A stretch of DNA of 64,000 nucleotides from Achromobacter mucicolens (GTDB taxonomy: Bacteria > Pseudomonadota > Gammaproteobacteria > Burkholderiales > Burkholderiaceae_B), in assembly GCF_902859725.1 (NCBI RefSeq), contig NZ_CADIJP010000002.1, positions 310,001 through 374,000 on the forward strand, given 5' to 3'. The stretch's first letter is position 1; the number at the start of each line of letters is the position of its first letter. Shown here piece by piece: positions 49,381 to 59,023 of this stretch. Made by a program: the position numbers and the translations under genes. A model generated the notes under the pieces. It was not told where the DNA came from and made no database searches. It saw nothing but the letters and a program-made list of their open reading frames with translations.

Positions 49381-49632
49381 GCCCCCTTGAAAACCCCAGT
49401 CGCCCCAAGGGAATCCCCCAACATGACGCCTGCGACCCTTTCAAGTACAAGTTCGCCATTAACAAATGCGTTTGCCAGATCACGATTTCCGTAGCACATC
49501 AGGGAATTACCGTAGTTGCGCTACGTCATCTGATACTGTTTTAACCATATAATATTTTTTTCTGTATAACTTTAAACAGGCTCGCTTCGCCTCGTTCGAG
49601 GCACACAAGAGCCAACCACAGGAGACAAAAAC
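49381..49632 (+). promoter_or_regulatory. Intergenic promoter region of the first Liv transporter
   Basis: 252 bp without a gene. An A/T-rich patch at ~49530-49580 contains a perfect TATAAT (49548-49553) about 80 bp before the binding-protein ATG, the likely -10 box; no good -35 is visible at the standard distance. A short repeat CGTAG-N5-CTACG (49511-49525) lies just upstream and might be an activator site. No terminator for bioY was recognised. Confidence 0.45.
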
Positions 49633-50796
49633 ATGCGCAAGCACTTCGGCTTGTCCGCGGCCGCGGCCGCTGTAGCCCTGACTCTGCCGCTTCTGGCGAG
49701 CGCACAGGTCAAGGTTGGCGTCACGGTGGCCAGCACTGGCCCCGCCGCCTCGCTGGGGATTCCCGAGCGCAACACCGTGGCCCTGCTGCCCAAGGAAGTC
49801 GCCGGCCAGAAGATCGAATGGATCGTGCTGGACGATGCCACCGACACCACGCAGGCCGTTAAGAACTCGCGCAAGCTGGCCTCCGACGACAAGGTCGACG
49901 TGCTGATCGGCACGTCCATCACCCCGGGCTCGCTCGCGATGGTCGATGTGGCCGCCGAAGCCAAGGTGCCGATGATCAGCGTGGCCGCCAGCGCCAAGAT
50001 CGTCGAACCCGTGGACGACAAGCGCCGCTGGGTCTTCAAGACCCCGCAGAACGACGCGCTGATGGCCGGCGCCCTGGCTGACGCCATGGCCAAGTCCAAG
50101 GTCAAGACGCTGGGCTTCATCGGCTTTGCCGACGCCTACGGCGACGGCTGGCTGGACGTGATGCAGAAGGCCGCCAAGGCCAAGGGCATCGAGATCGTCG
50201 CCATCGAAAAATACGGCCGCACCGACACCAGCGTGACGGGCCAGGTGCTCAAGCTGGTCGGCGCCAAGCCCGACGCCATCCTGATCGCCGGCGCCGGCAC
50301 CCCGTCGGCGCTGCCGCAAAAGGAATTGAAGGCCCGCAACTACGGCGGCATCATCTACCAAACCCACGGCGCCGCCAACAACGACGTGCTGCGCGTCTGC
50401 GGCAAGGACTGCGACGGCATGTACCTGCCGGCCGGCCCGCTGCTGGTCGCCGCGCAACTGCCTGACAGCAACCCGGTCAAGAAGTCGGCACTGGCCTACG
50501 TGGAAACCTACGAAAAGGCCAACGGCGCCGGTTCGACCAACACGTTCGGCGGCCACATGTGGGATGCCGGCCAGCTGGTCGTCGCCGCGCTGCCCGTGGC
50601 GCTCAAGACGGGCGCCAAGCCCGGCACGCCCGAATTCCGTGCCGCGATGCGCGACGCGCTGGAAGGCGTGAAGGACCTGGCCGTGTCGCAAGGCGTGTTC
50701 AACATGTCGCCCACGGACCACGCCGGCTTTGACGAGCGCTCGCGCGTCATGGTCAAGGTGGAAAACGGCAAGTGGGTCTACCAGCCCGGCCTGTAA
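49633..50796 (+). CDS. Branched-chain amino-acid-type ABC transporter binding protein, locus 1 (387 aa)
   Basis: Signal peptide (MRKHFGLSAAAAAVALTLPLLASAQ), then a type I periplasmic-binding fold: VKVGVTVASTGPAASLGIPERNTVALLPKEVAG, DVLIGTSITPGSLAMVDVAAEAKVPMIS and a second lobe with TLGFIGFADAYGDGW (quoted in parts). It belongs to the LivJ/LivK-like family, whose ligands include branched-chain amino acids, amides, urea and aromatic acids; the true substrate is not visible. It is first in an SBP-LivH-LivMG-LivF operon and is followed by two hairpins. A GGAG ribosome-binding site precedes the ATG. Confidence 0.9.
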   Translation: MRKHFGLSAAAAAVALTLPLLASAQVKVGVTVASTGPAASLGIPERNTVALLPKEVAGQKIEWIVLDDATDTTQAVKNSRKLASDDKVDVLIGTSITPGSLAMVDVAAEAKVPMISVAASAKIVEPVDDKRRWVFKTPQNDALMAGALADAMAKSKVKTLGFIGFADAYGDGWLDVMQKAAKAKGIEIVAIEKYGRTDTSVTGQVLKLVGAKPDAILIAGAGTPSALPQKELKARNYGGIIYQTHGAANNDVLRVCGKDCDGMYLPAGPLLVAAQLPDSNPVKKSALAYVETYEKANGAGSTNTFGGHMWDAGQLVVAALPVALKTGAKPGTPEFRAAMRDALEGVKDLAVSQGVFNMSPTDHAGFDERSRVMVKVENGKWVYQPGL

Positions 50797-50843
50797 TGCC
50801 CCAGGATCGCCCGAGCGCGGGCTGCCCATAGCGGGCGCCCGAG

Positions 50844-50912
50844 GCGCGGGGGCGGGACACCGCCCGCCGCGCCGCGCCCGGCAGGACTTCGCACCGGCCT
50901 TTCCGGCCGGTG
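50844..50912 (+). other. Two hairpins between the binding-protein gene and livH, locus 1
   Basis: Hairpin 1: GCGCGGGGGCGG (50844-50855) with CCGCCCGCCGCGC (50860-50872), one bulged base. Hairpin 2: CACCGGCC (50892-50899), loop TTTCC, GGCCGGTG (50905-50912). No T-runs follow, so they are more likely mRNA stabilisers or partial attenuators that raise binding protein over permease. Confidence 0.6.
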
Positions 50913-50971
50913 TGTCGTATCAGTGTTCCGGGTGGGGTCGGAACACCAAGAAACCACAAGGTAGTTGTTAG

Positions 50972-52009
50972 ATGGATTCATCAATTGCGCTGATCCTGCT
51001 GCAAGACGGTGTCGTCAACGGCGCCATCTATGCCCTCCTGGGCATGGCTCTGGTACTGGTTTTCGCCGTCACGCGCGTCATTTTCATTCCCCAGGGCGAG
51101 TTCGTGGCGTTTGGCGCCCTGACCCTGGCCATGCTGGTGGACGGCAAGGTGCCGGGCACTGCCTACCTGCTGCCGTTGCTGGGCCTGGTGTGCCTGGCGC
51201 TCGAGCTGATGCGCGCCGTGCGCACCCGCAGCGCCGCCGGCCTGCCCAAGACCATTGCGACCTGCGTCGTGCTGCCGCTGGCGCTGTTCTGGCTGACCCG
51301 TAGTTATACCGGTCCGGATAACTCGCTGTGGCTGAACATGCTGCTGACGCTGTTGCTGGTGATTCCGATGGGCCCGATGGTCTACCGCATCGTCTACCAG
51401 CCGCTCGCCGAAGCCACCGTGCTGGTGCTGCTGATCGTTTCCGTTGCCGTTCACTTCGCGCTGATGGGCCTGGCGCTCGTGTTCTTTGGCGCCGAAGGCT
51501 GGCGCACGCCGGCATTCGTGAGCGGGCAGGTCGATCTGGGCTTCATGACGTGGTCCGCGCAAAGCCTGTTCGTGGTCGCCACGTGCGCGCTGCTCATCCT
51601 GGCCTTGTGGATCTTCTTCGGCAAGACGCTGTACGGCCGCGCGCTGCGCGCCACCGCCGTCAACCGCCGCGGCGCGCGCCTGGTCGGCATCAGCACCAAC
51701 ATGTCGGGTTCGCTGACGTTCACGCTGGCCGTGGGCATCGGCGCCATGTCCGGCATGCTGATCGCGCCCATCACCACGGTCTATTACGACACGGGCTTTT
51801 TGATCGGCCTGAAGGGCTTCGTCGGCGCCATCATCGGCGGTCTGGCCAGCTATCCCATCGCGGCGGCTGGCTCGCTGCTCGTCGGCGTGCTCGAATCCTT
51901 CTCGTCGTTCTGGGCCAGCGCATACAAGGAAGTGATCGTCTTCACCCTGATCATCCCGGTTCTGGTCTGGCGTTCGTTCAGCACCCATCACGCGGACGAA
52001 GAGGAATAA
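50972..52009 (+). CDS. livH: Liv-type ABC transporter permease LivH, locus 1 (345 aa)
   Basis: Polytopic membrane protein with LivH features: DGVVNGAIYALLGMALVLVFAVTRVIFIPQGEFVAFGALT near the N-terminus, GRALRATAVNRRGARLVGIST as the ATPase-coupling loop, and GLKGFVGAIIGGLASYPIAAAGSLLVGVLESF near the end (quoted in parts). It is longer than the usual ~300 residues owing to an insert around 65-110. It forms a heterodimeric channel with the LivM part of the next gene, which begins three bases after its stop. Confidence 0.9.
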   Translation: MDSSIALILLQDGVVNGAIYALLGMALVLVFAVTRVIFIPQGEFVAFGALTLAMLVDGKVPGTAYLLPLLGLVCLALELMRAVRTRSAAGLPKTIATCVVLPLALFWLTRSYTGPDNSLWLNMLLTLLLVIPMGPMVYRIVYQPLAEATVLVLLIVSVAVHFALMGLALVFFGAEGWRTPAFVSGQVDLGFMTWSAQSLFVVATCALLILALWIFFGKTLYGRALRATAVNRRGARLVGISTNMSGSLTFTLAVGIGAMSGMLIAPITTVYYDTGFLIGLKGFVGAIIGGLASYPIAAAGSLLVGVLESFSSFWASAYKEVIVFTLIIPVLVWRSFSTHHADEEE

Positions 52010-52012
52010 GCC

Positions 52013-53848
52013 ATGAACCGCATTCTGCTTGCCGTTTTTCTCGTCGTCCTGGCGGGCCTGCCGATGGTGTCGGCCACGCCCGAATTCTGGGTGACGCAAC
52101 TGAACTACATCGGTCTGGCCAGCCTGGTCGTGCTGGGCCTGGTGCTGCTGACCGGCGTCGGCGGCCTGACGTCCTTCGGGCAGGCCGCGTTCGTGGGGCT
52201 GGGCGCCTACACGACTGCGTACCTGACGACGCAATACGACGTGTCGCCCTGGCTGGCGCTGCCCGCGGGCCTCATCCTGACCGCCGTCGTGGCTTACCTG
52301 CTGGGCGCGATCACGTTGCGCCTGTCGGGTCACTACCTGCCGCTGGGCACCATCGCCTGGGGCCTGTCGCTGTATTACCTGTTCGGCAACATCGACTGGC
52401 TGGGCAAGCATGACGGCATTGCCGGCATCGAGCCCATCAGCATCTTCGGCATGTCGCTGGCCAGCGGCCGCCACATCTACTACCTGATCTGGGTCTGCGT
52501 CCTCTTGGCGCTGTGGGCCACGCGCAACCTGCTCAACTCGCGTCCGGGCCGCGCCATCCGCGCGTTGAAGAGCGGGGCGGGCATGGCCGAGTCCATGGGT
52601 GTGAACACCGCGGCGTACAAGATCGTGATCTTCGTCTGGGCGGCGCTCCTGGCCTGCCTGTCGGGCTGGCTCTATGCGCACATGCAGCGCGCGGTCAGCC
52701 CCAGCCCCTTCGGCCTGAACTACGGCATCGAATACCTGTTCATGGCGGTGGTCGGCGGCGCGGGCTACGTCTGGGGCGCCCTCTTGGGTTCAAGCGTCAT
52801 CCTGGTGCTGAAGGACCAGTTGCAGAACCTTCTGCCCAAGCTGCTGGACACCAACGCCAACTTCGAGATGATCGTCTTCGGCGTGCTGTTGATCCTGATG
52901 CTGCAGTACGCGCGCAACGGGCTGTGGCCGATCCTGTCGGGCTGGTGGGGCAGCATCACCGGCGCCGATGGTTCGCGCCGCAACCTGGCGCCGCCCGCGG
53001 CGGCCCCGGCCCTGCCGACGCGCGAGCGCCCGCAGCCCGGCCAGGTCGTGCTGGAAGTCGACGCCATCCGCAAGGAATTTGGCGGTCTGGTGGCCGTGAA
53101 CGACATCACCTTCAAGGTGCGTTCTGGCGAGATCATGGGTCTCATCGGTCCGAACGGCGCCGGCAAAAGCACCACCTTCAACCTCATCAGCGGCGTGTTG
53201 CCGGTGACGCGCGGCCAGGTCACGTTCATGGGCCAGCGCATCGACAGCCGTTCGGCGCGCGAGATCGCCAAGATGGGCGTGGGCCGCACGTTCCAGCACG
53301 TGCAGCTGCTGCCGGGCATGACCGTGCTGGAAAACGTGGCGCTGGGCGCGCACCTGCGTTCGGACGTGGGCGTGCTGTCGGGCGCGCTGCATTCGGACCG
53401 TGCGCGTGAAGCGCAGCTGCTGCACGAGGCGGCCGAGCAGCTCAAGCGCGTGGGCCTGGGTGAATATCTGTACGAACAGGCCGGAAACCTGGCCCTGGGC
53501 CAGCAGCGCATCCTGGAAATTGCCCGTGCGCTGGCCTGCGACCCCTTGCTGCTGCTGCTCGATGAGCCGGCCGCCGGCCTGCGCTACAAGGAAAAGCAGG
53601 ACCTGGCGCGCGTGCTGGAACAGCTGCGCGCGGAAGGCATGAGCATTCTGCTCGTCGAACATGACATGGATTTTGTGATGCGCCTGACCAACCACCTCGT
53701 GGTGATGGATTTCGGCACGAAGCTGGCCGAAGGCGTGCCGGCCGACGTGCAAAAGAACCCGGCGGTGCTGGAGGCCTACCTGGGCGGCATCGACGACGAC
53801 CTGCCCGAAGCCGACCAGGCCAAGGCCGTGCCCGCGGGAGGCGTGTGA
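52013..53848 (+). CDS. LivM-LivG fusion: permease plus ATPase in one polypeptide (611 aa)
   Basis: Residues 1-~310 are a LivM permease ([68 protein letters not shown] as coupling loop; quoted in parts). After a Pro/Ala-rich linker (~320-345), residues ~348-600 are a LivG-type ATPase: Walker [14 protein letters not shown], signature [17 protein letters not shown], Walker [13 protein letters not shown] and H-loop [11 protein letters not shown]. No stop or frameshift separates the halves. Components are separate genes in the second Liv locus of this window. The last bases overlap livF. Confidence 0.9.
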   Translation: MNRILLAVFLVVLAGLPMVSATPEFWVTQLNYIGLASLVVLGLVLLTGVGGLTSFGQAAFVGLGAYTTAYLTTQYDVSPWLALPAGLILTAVVAYLLGAITLRLSGHYLPLGTIAWGLSLYYLFGNIDWLGKHDGIAGIEPISIFGMSLASGRHIYYLIWVCVLLALWATRNLLNSRPGRAIRALKSGAGMAESMGVNTAAYKIVIFVWAALLACLSGWLYAHMQRAVSPSPFGLNYGIEYLFMAVVGGAGYVWGALLGSSVILVLKDQLQNLLPKLLDTNANFEMIVFGVLLILMLQYARNGLWPILSGWWGSITGADGSRRNLAPPAAAPALPTRERPQPGQVVLEVDAIRKEFGGLVAVNDITFKVRSGEIMGLIGPNGAGKSTTFNLISGVLPVTRGQVTFMGQRIDSRSAREIAKMGVGRTFQHVQLLPGMTVLENVALGAHLRSDVGVLSGALHSDRAREAQLLHEAAEQLKRVGLGEYLYEQAGNLALGQQRILEIARALACDPLLLLLDEPAAGLRYKEKQDLARVLEQLRAEGMSILLVEHDMDFVMRLTNHLVVMDFGTKLAEGVPADVQKNPAVLEAYLGGIDDDLPEADQAKAVPAGGV

Positions 53849-54609
53849 TGAGCGCAACCAATTCCCCCGTCCTGGAAGTCAGCAACCTGTCGGCCCGCTA
53901 CGGCAAGGTCGGCGCGCTGGCAGGCGCCTCGCTCAGCGTGCCGGCCGGCAGCATCGTCACCGTGATCGGCGCCAACGGCGCCGGCAAGTCCACGATGCTC
54001 AACGCCATCATGGGCTCGCTGCCGCAGACCGGCCACGCCGCCGGCGCCGTGCATTACGCCGGCGCGGACGTGTCGGGCTGGATGGTCGAGCGCCGCGTGG
54101 CGGCAGGCATGTCGCTGGTGCCCGAGCGCCGCGAACTCTTCGGCACCATGTCCGTGGAAGACAACCTGCTGCTCGGCGGCTTTCGCCGGTACCGCGCCCG
54201 CGAAAGCGGCTGGCGCGACACGCTGAACGAAGTATTCGACCTGTTTCCGCGGTTGCGCGAGCGCCGCGCCCAGCAGGCCGGCACCTTGTCGGGCGGCGAA
54301 CGCCAGATGCTGGCAGTGGGCCGCGCGCTCATGGCCAAGCCCACACTCCTGATGCTGGACGAACCCAGCCTGGGCCTTGCGCCGCGCATCGTGCGCGAGA
54401 TTTTCCACATCATTGCGCGCCTGCGCGAGACCGGCGTGGCGATCCTGCTGGTCGAACAGAACGCCCGCGCGGCGCTGCAGGTGGCCGACTACGGCTACGT
54501 GCTGGAAACCGGCGAGGTCATCCTGCATGGCCCGGCGCGCGAGCTGGCTGGTGACCCCAAGGTCATCGAAAGCTACCTGGGGCTGGGCAAGGGCGCCGAA
54601 GCGGCCTGA
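53848..54609 (+). CDS. livF: Liv-type ABC transporter ATPase LivF, locus 1 (253 aa)
   Basis: Walker A is [13 protein letters not shown] with the normal lysine. Signature [20 protein letters not shown], Walker [14 protein letters not shown] and H-loop [24 protein letters not shown] follow, typical of LivF. I chose the ATG at 53848, which shares a base with the upstream stop (TGATG) and has GGGAG six bases before it; a GTG three bases earlier is also possible. It ends the operon and is followed by a terminator. Confidence 0.92.
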   Translation: MSATNSPVLEVSNLSARYGKVGALAGASLSVPAGSIVTVIGANGAGKSTMLNAIMGSLPQTGHAAGAVHYAGADVSGWMVERRVAAGMSLVPERRELFGTMSVEDNLLLGGFRRYRARESGWRDTLNEVFDLFPRLRERRAQQAGTLSGGERQMLAVGRALMAKPTLLMLDEPSLGLAPRIVREIFHIIARLRETGVAILLVEQNARAALQVADYGYVLETGEVILHGPARELAGDPKVIESYLGLGKGAEAA

Positions 54610-54627
54610 CGCCACGCGCCAGACCAG

Positions 54628-54706
54628 AACGCCGGCCGCCGCGAGGGGCCGGCGTTTTCTTTTACGGCGCGGCTTGCCGACGAATGGCGCGGCGGCGCCG
54701 TTTTTT
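54628..54706 (+). terminator. Terminator(s) after livF of locus 1
   Basis: The first hairpin, AACGCCGGCC (54628-54637) / GGCCGGCGTT (54647-54656), runs into TTTTCTTTT. A second candidate, ACGGCGC (54664-54670) / GCGCCGT (54695-54701) with an inner GGCGC/GCGCC stem, runs into six Ts (54701-54706). The first is convincing, the second moderate. Confidence 0.8.
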
Positions 54707-54718
54707 CAGAGGGCGGCG

Positions 54719-56860
54719 TCAAGGCACGGGCGTCCATCGCACTATCAATTCCTCTCCCATCGCGGGATCCGATGTCGAGTCGGCGCCGGTTTCGATGCGC
54801 CCCGCAAAGCGGCGCAGAAAGGACGGATCCTGCGTGTCGCGCACGCTGATGTCGTACCAGCCGCCGCTGCGTGACATTTCCCAGGCAAGCTCGCGGGATT
54901 CGCCGGCAGCCAGCTCGGCTTCGGTGTCGCCGGGGTATCCATAGGCATTGGCGTCAATGCGGTAGACGCGCGGCCGGGTGCCCGGATTATGCAATGACAC
55001 GCGCAGCCGCGCGCCCGCGCCGTCGCAAGCCGCCACGACCGCCAGCGACGGCTGCCCGATACGCCCGGCGCAGTGCCGGTGAAAGCCGTTGGGGCCCAGC
55101 ACCCACAGGTCATAGCGCCCGTCTGGTGCGGCGGGCCACGTGCCGTCGAGCGTCTTGCCGGCCTCCACGGTGTACCGGCGCGGCCCGCGCTCCAGGTCCA
55201 GCCGGTCGTAGACGTGAAACACCGCGCCCGCCGTGCCCACGTTTTCGAACCGCAAGGTGACGCCATCGTCCTGGACGCGGGCGTGAGCCTGCAGCGCATA
55301 GGGAAGCGTGCGCGACGGGCGTGTGCCGGCGTGTTGGCGGGCGGGCGCGGGGTCAAGCGGGGCTGGCGGTTTGACGGTGCCCGACAGCGCGGCCGCGCGG
55401 GCCGCGCGTTCGGCCGTGGCGGGCAGGCCCCGCAGCTGGTTGCCGTCGTCGGGCGCCGCGAAATCGAACACGCTGGTCAGATCGCCGCAGACCGCCAGCC
55501 GCCACGGCGAGATGTTCGGCTCGGCCACGCCGAAGCGCCGCTCAATGAAGCGCAACACCGACGTGTGATCGAAAACCTGCGAATTGACCCAGCCGCCCTT
55601 GGTCCACGGCGACAACACATACATGGGCACGCGCGGCCCCAGCCCGTAGGCGCCATGCAGATGCGCCGGCGTGTCGTCCTTTTCAACGCCGGATAGATGT
55701 TCGTGATATTCGCCCGCGGTGTCGGCCGTGGAGGCGCCGGCCAGCTCGCCGGAGGGAAGACGCGATGGCGGCGCCGGAGGCGGCATGTGGTCGAAGAAGC
55801 CGTCGTTCTCGTCGAACATCAGCAGCAGCACCGTCTTGCTCCACACGGCGGGATTCGCGGTCAGCGCGTCGAGCACACGCGCCGTGTAGTCGGCGCCCTG
55901 CGCGGGGCTGGACGGGCTGGGATGTTCCGAGCCCGCCTTGGTGGCGCAAATCCAGGACACCTGGGGCAGCGTGCCGTCCAGCACATCCTGGCGCAGCAGG
56001 TCCAGGTCGCGCGTGGCCAGCGCCTTGTGCTTGAGCGCCGCCAGCGCGCCCGGCAGATCCTGGTACGCATCGCGATAGGCCTTGAAGCCCGCCGTGGGAT
56101 TGAGGGAATAGTTGTCCGCCATGTTCTGGTAGATGCGCCAGCTCACGCCGGCCCGTTCCAGCCGTTCGGGATACGTCGTCCAGGTGTAGGCCCCAGCCGG
56201 GTCGCCGCCGGTGAGCTTGTTGTAGACATTGCCCATCGCCGGGCCATTGCCGCGCGCCAGGCCGTCATTGGTGCCGGTCCACAGGAACAGGCGGTTGGTG
56301 TTGGTGCCGCCGGTGAACGAGCAATGGTAGGCGTCGCAGACGGTGAAGGCGCGGGCCATGGCGTACTGAAAGGGCAGGTCGCCTTCCGTGTAGTAGGCCA
56401 TCGAATGATTCTTCTTGGCAGCGGGCCAGTTGCCCATGCGGCCGGCGTCCCAGGCGTCCTGCGCGTTGGACCAGGTGTGCGGCGTGCTCGCCACGCGCAT
56501 GGCCTCGTAGGCTTCGCGCGTATCCAGACGGTACGGCAGGACGGTGCGCGGCGCGCCTTCATCCGGCTTGTCGTTGTACTGGGCCCAGACGGTGCGATGC
56601 CGGGCATCGGGGCTGTCCGGCACCGGGATGGGAAAGCGGTCGCCAAAGCCGCGCACGCCCGCCAGACCGCCGAAATAGTGATCGAACGAACGGTTTTCCT
56701 GCATGAAGATCACGATGTGCTCGACATCGCGGATCGTGCCGGTGCGGCGGTCGGCCGGAATGGCCAGCGCGCGGCGGATCGCGGGGGGAAACAGCGACAG
56801 GGCGGCGGCGGCGCCGGTCAGGGTGGCGCCGTGGCGCAGGAATTCGCGTCTGCTTTGCAT
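54719..56860 (-). CDS. Tat-exported non-hemolytic-type phospholipase C, phosphocholine-preferring family (713 aa)
   Basis: The N-terminus MQSRREFLRHG is a twin-arginine signal, followed by a hydrophobic stretch. The catalytic domain begins VEHIVIFMQENRSFDHYFGGLAGVRGFGDR (residues ~46-75, quoted in parts: IVIFMQENRSFDHYFGGL), the hallmark of the PlcH/PlcN/AcpA phosphoesterase family, and contains DENDGFFDHMPPPAPPSR and GLGPRVPMYVLSPW. Two C-terminal beta domains (~500-713) are of the DUF756 type seen in PlcN/PlcH. It would cleave phosphatidylcholine, or similar lipids, to phosphocholine and diacylglycerol outside the cytoplasm. It appears monocistronic. Confidence 0.9.
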   Translation of the reverse strand: MQSRREFLRHGATLTGAAAALSLFPPAIRRALAIPADRRTGTIRDVEHIVIFMQENRSFDHYFGGLAGVRGFGDRFPIPVPDSPDARHRTVWAQYNDKPDEGAPRTVLPYRLDTREAYEAMRVASTPHTWSNAQDAWDAGRMGNWPAAKKNHSMAYYTEGDLPFQYAMARAFTVCDAYHCSFTGGTNTNRLFLWTGTNDGLARGNGPAMGNVYNKLTGGDPAGAYTWTTYPERLERAGVSWRIYQNMADNYSLNPTAGFKAYRDAYQDLPGALAALKHKALATRDLDLLRQDVLDGTLPQVSWICATKAGSEHPSPSSPAQGADYTARVLDALTANPAVWSKTVLLLMFDENDGFFDHMPPPAPPSRLPSGELAGASTADTAGEYHEHLSGVEKDDTPAHLHGAYGLGPRVPMYVLSPWTKGGWVNSQVFDHTSVLRFIERRFGVAEPNISPWRLAVCGDLTSVFDFAAPDDGNQLRGLPATAERAARAAALSGTVKPPAPLDPAPARQHAGTRPSRTLPYALQAHARVQDDGVTLRFENVGTAGAVFHVYDRLDLERGPRRYTVEAGKTLDGTWPAAPDGRYDLWVLGPNGFHRHCAGRIGQPSLAVVAACDGAGARLRVSLHNPGTRPRVYRIDANAYGYPGDTEAELAAGESRELAWEMSRSGGWYDISVRDTQDPSFLRRFAGRIETGADSTSDPAMGEELIVRWTPVP

Positions 56861-56957
56861 GATCGGGCCTCACGGTCGGAAGCCCACAGCGTACGCCGCC
56901 TTGCTGTTATTTGCCTGACGGCCCGCGCGGGGTGCGAGCGGGCTTGCGGCTGCGTTG

Positions 56958-57800
56958 TCAGCGGCGCGTGCTTTCCGCGTACTCCATGTACAGCTGATGC
57001 GCACGGCGCGCGATCGGGCCGTATTCCAGCGGACGGTCCTCGACGCGGTTTACATGCACCACCTTGCCGTAGTTGCCCGACGAAAACACTTCGTCGGCTG
57101 CTTCGACGTCGGCGCGCGTCAGGCTGCGTTCCTGGACCTGGATGCCATCGGCCTTCAGCAGCGCCAGCACGCGGCGGCGCGTGATGCCGTTCAGGAACGT
57201 GCCGTTGTCCACGGGGGTGGATACGACGCCGTCCTTGGCCAGCCACAGGTTGCTGGTGGCGAACTCGGCCAGGTTGCCCGCGCCGTCCAGCATGATGGCG
57301 TTGTCGAACCCCTTTTCGGCGGCTTCGCGGATGGCGCGCTGGCCGTTGGGGTACAGGCACGAGGCCTTGGCGTCGGTCGGCGCCATGTTGGGCCACGAGC
57401 GCGCGAAGCTGGAGAAGCAGGCGGAAAAGCCCTGGTCGCCCGGCATCGGCACCTTGAACACATGCAGCACGAATTGGGTCTTGTCGGCGTCCGGCAGCAG
57501 GAAGCCGTCGGCGCAGAAGAACATGGGCTTGATGTAGAGCTCGGAGCCTTCGGGGAAACGCGCCACGGCCTGCAGGCACAGGTCCTGGATTTCTTCCCAG
57601 GCCAGTTGCGGCTTCATCAGCATCTTTTCCGCCGAGCGCACGACACGCTGGCAGTGCAGGTCCAGGTCGGGCGTCAGGCCGCGGAAGGCGCGCGCGCCGT
57701 CAAAGACCATGCTGGCCATCCAGAAGGCGTGGTCGGCCGGGCCGAGCAGTTTGGGGTTTTCAGTGGTCCAGTGACCGTTGTGCCAGAACAAGGCATCCAT
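56958..57800 (-). CDS. Class IV (branched-chain-type) aminotransferase (280 aa)
   Basis: Fold-type IV PLP enzyme. The catalytic lysine is K145 (TDAKASCLYPN), with E179 (NLAEFATSNLWL) and the phosphate-binding NGITRRRVLALL region. The N-terminus ALFWHNGHW and MVFDGARAF resemble the branched-chain aminotransferase/D-alanine-transaminase group. At 280 residues it is shorter than IlvE (~310), so it may act on other amino acids. I chose the ATG at 57800 (AAGGA eight bases before); an ATG at 57809 would leave no spacing to that site. It lies between two transporter genes and may process amino acids taken up by the Liv systems (inference). Confidence 0.85.
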   Translation of the reverse strand: MDALFWHNGHWTTENPKLLGPADHAFWMASMVFDGARAFRGLTPDLDLHCQRVVRSAEKMLMKPQLAWEEIQDLCLQAVARFPEGSELYIKPMFFCADGFLLPDADKTQFVLHVFKVPMPGDQGFSACFSSFARSWPNMAPTDAKASCLYPNGQRAIREAAEKGFDNAIMLDGAGNLAEFATSNLWLAKDGVVSTPVDNGTFLNGITRRRVLALLKADGIQVQERSLTRADVEAADEVFSSGNYGKVVHVNRVEDRPLEYGPIARRAHQLYMEYAESTRR

Positions 57801-57888
57801 GATTGTCATCCTTAGCTTGAATCGGGTTGGCGATCGGGCGCGAAGCGGGTCCAAAACGCCGAATCGCCAGAATACATGAGCCGGACTG

Positions 57889-58911
57889 CTATTCCTTGGC
57901 CAGCGCCGCCTGCACGCGATCGGCAACGTCCGCGGGCATCCATTGCCGCCAGACGGGCGCGTACTGCTTGAGGAAGTAGCGCGCAGCGTCCTCCGGCTCC
58001 TTGCCCTCGTTTTCCAGCCATCCCAGCGTCGCGTCGATGGCTTCGTCGGGCACGGTCAGCTTGGACAGGAACTCGGTCACGCGCGGCGCCTGCTTGGCAA
58101 AATCGGCGTTCACGCCGGTGACGACCGGATTGGGCTTGAACTGCGTGGGCACGGGGTTCGCGCACTTGGGATCGGTCATGCAGGTGTAGGCCGCCTGGTC
58201 GAACGCGGGCAGTTCCAGCTTGACCAGGTCCAGCGCGCCAACCAGCGACGTGGGCGTCCAGTAGTAGAAGACGATGTCGCGTTTGCGTTTGTAGGCCGAC
58301 ACGATGGCGGCCTTCTGCGCGGCGCCGGAGCCGGGCGCGAACAGTGAATAATCCTTGTCCAGTTCCAGCGCGCGCAGCAGGTTGTCGTTCAGCGTGCCGC
58401 AGGCCCAGCCGGCCGGGCATCCGTAGATGCGGCCGCGGCCCGGGTCTTCGGGGTCCGCGAAAACCTCCTTGAAGCGCGCCAGGTCGGCAGCGGACTTGAG
58501 CTCCGGGTGCCGCTCGACGGTGTAGCGCGGCACGTACCAGCCTTCGCCGGCGTCATAGACGTGGCCCACGCCCAGCACCTTGCCGCTGGCCAGCGCCTTC
58601 TTCCAGGCGCCTTCGATCTGGCCGGGCCAGACCTCGGGCGTGACATCGACGTCGCCGCGTTGCAGTGCGGCCAGCATGGGCAGGGTTTCGCCGATTTCAA
58701 CAGACGTCTTGCAGCCGTAGCCGTGTTCCAGCACGAAGCGCTCGATGCCGGCCAGGACAAGATTGGATTCCCAGTTCAGTCCGCTGAAACGGACGGGCCG
58801 GTCGACTTCGCAAACGGGGGCGGCGGGCGCGGCCTGGGCCGCGGCGGGGGACAGCAGGGCGGCGGCCAGCGCGAGCGCGCCGAGGCCGGGAACGAGATGC
58901 GTGATGCGCAT
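57889..58911 (-). CDS. Glycine betaine/choline-type ABC transporter binding protein (340 aa), without its own permease
   Basis: Signal peptide (MRITHLVPGLGALALAAALLSPAAAQA) followed by an OpuAC/ProX-like type II binding fold: VRFSGLNWESNLVLAGIERFVLEHGYGCKT, DVDVTPEVWPGQIEGAWKKAL, YGCPAGWACGTLNDNLLRAL and DIVFYYWTPTSLVGALDLVKLELP (in parts). Tryptophans and tyrosines of the quaternary-amine aromatic box are plausible in this pattern. No proV/proW-like genes adjoin it, so it must use a permease encoded elsewhere. The ATG at 58911 starts the signal peptide; upstream in-frame sequence is not conserved. Confidence 0.87.
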   Translation of the reverse strand: MRITHLVPGLGALALAAALLSPAAAQAAPAAPVCEVDRPVRFSGLNWESNLVLAGIERFVLEHGYGCKTSVEIGETLPMLAALQRGDVDVTPEVWPGQIEGAWKKALASGKVLGVGHVYDAGEGWYVPRYTVERHPELKSAADLARFKEVFADPEDPGRGRIYGCPAGWACGTLNDNLLRALELDKDYSLFAPGSGAAQKAAIVSAYKRKRDIVFYYWTPTSLVGALDLVKLELPAFDQAAYTCMTDPKCANPVPTQFKPNPVVTGVNADFAKQAPRVTEFLSKLTVPDEAIDATLGWLENEGKEPEDAARYFLKQYAPVWRQWMPADVADRVQAALAKE

Positions 58912-58975
58912 GGTCGGCACCTGTGTAGTGAGGTGCCTGCCATTGTACGGGGCGCTGCCGCACGCCCCAATGCAA

Positions 58976-58998
58976 CGGGGCCGCTGTGCGCGGCCCCG
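58976..58998 (-). other. Hairpin after the LivM gene of locus 2
   Basis: CGGGGCCGC (58976-58984), loop TGTGC, GCGGCCCCG (58990-58998). It is a stable 9-bp stem in the gap between the livM stop and the betaine-type binding protein gene. There is no good T-run on the minus strand, so it is a weak terminator or an mRNA 3'-end stabiliser. Confidence 0.5.
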
Positions 58999-59023
58999 GG
59001 GGTCAATCAACCGATCAGTCGGA

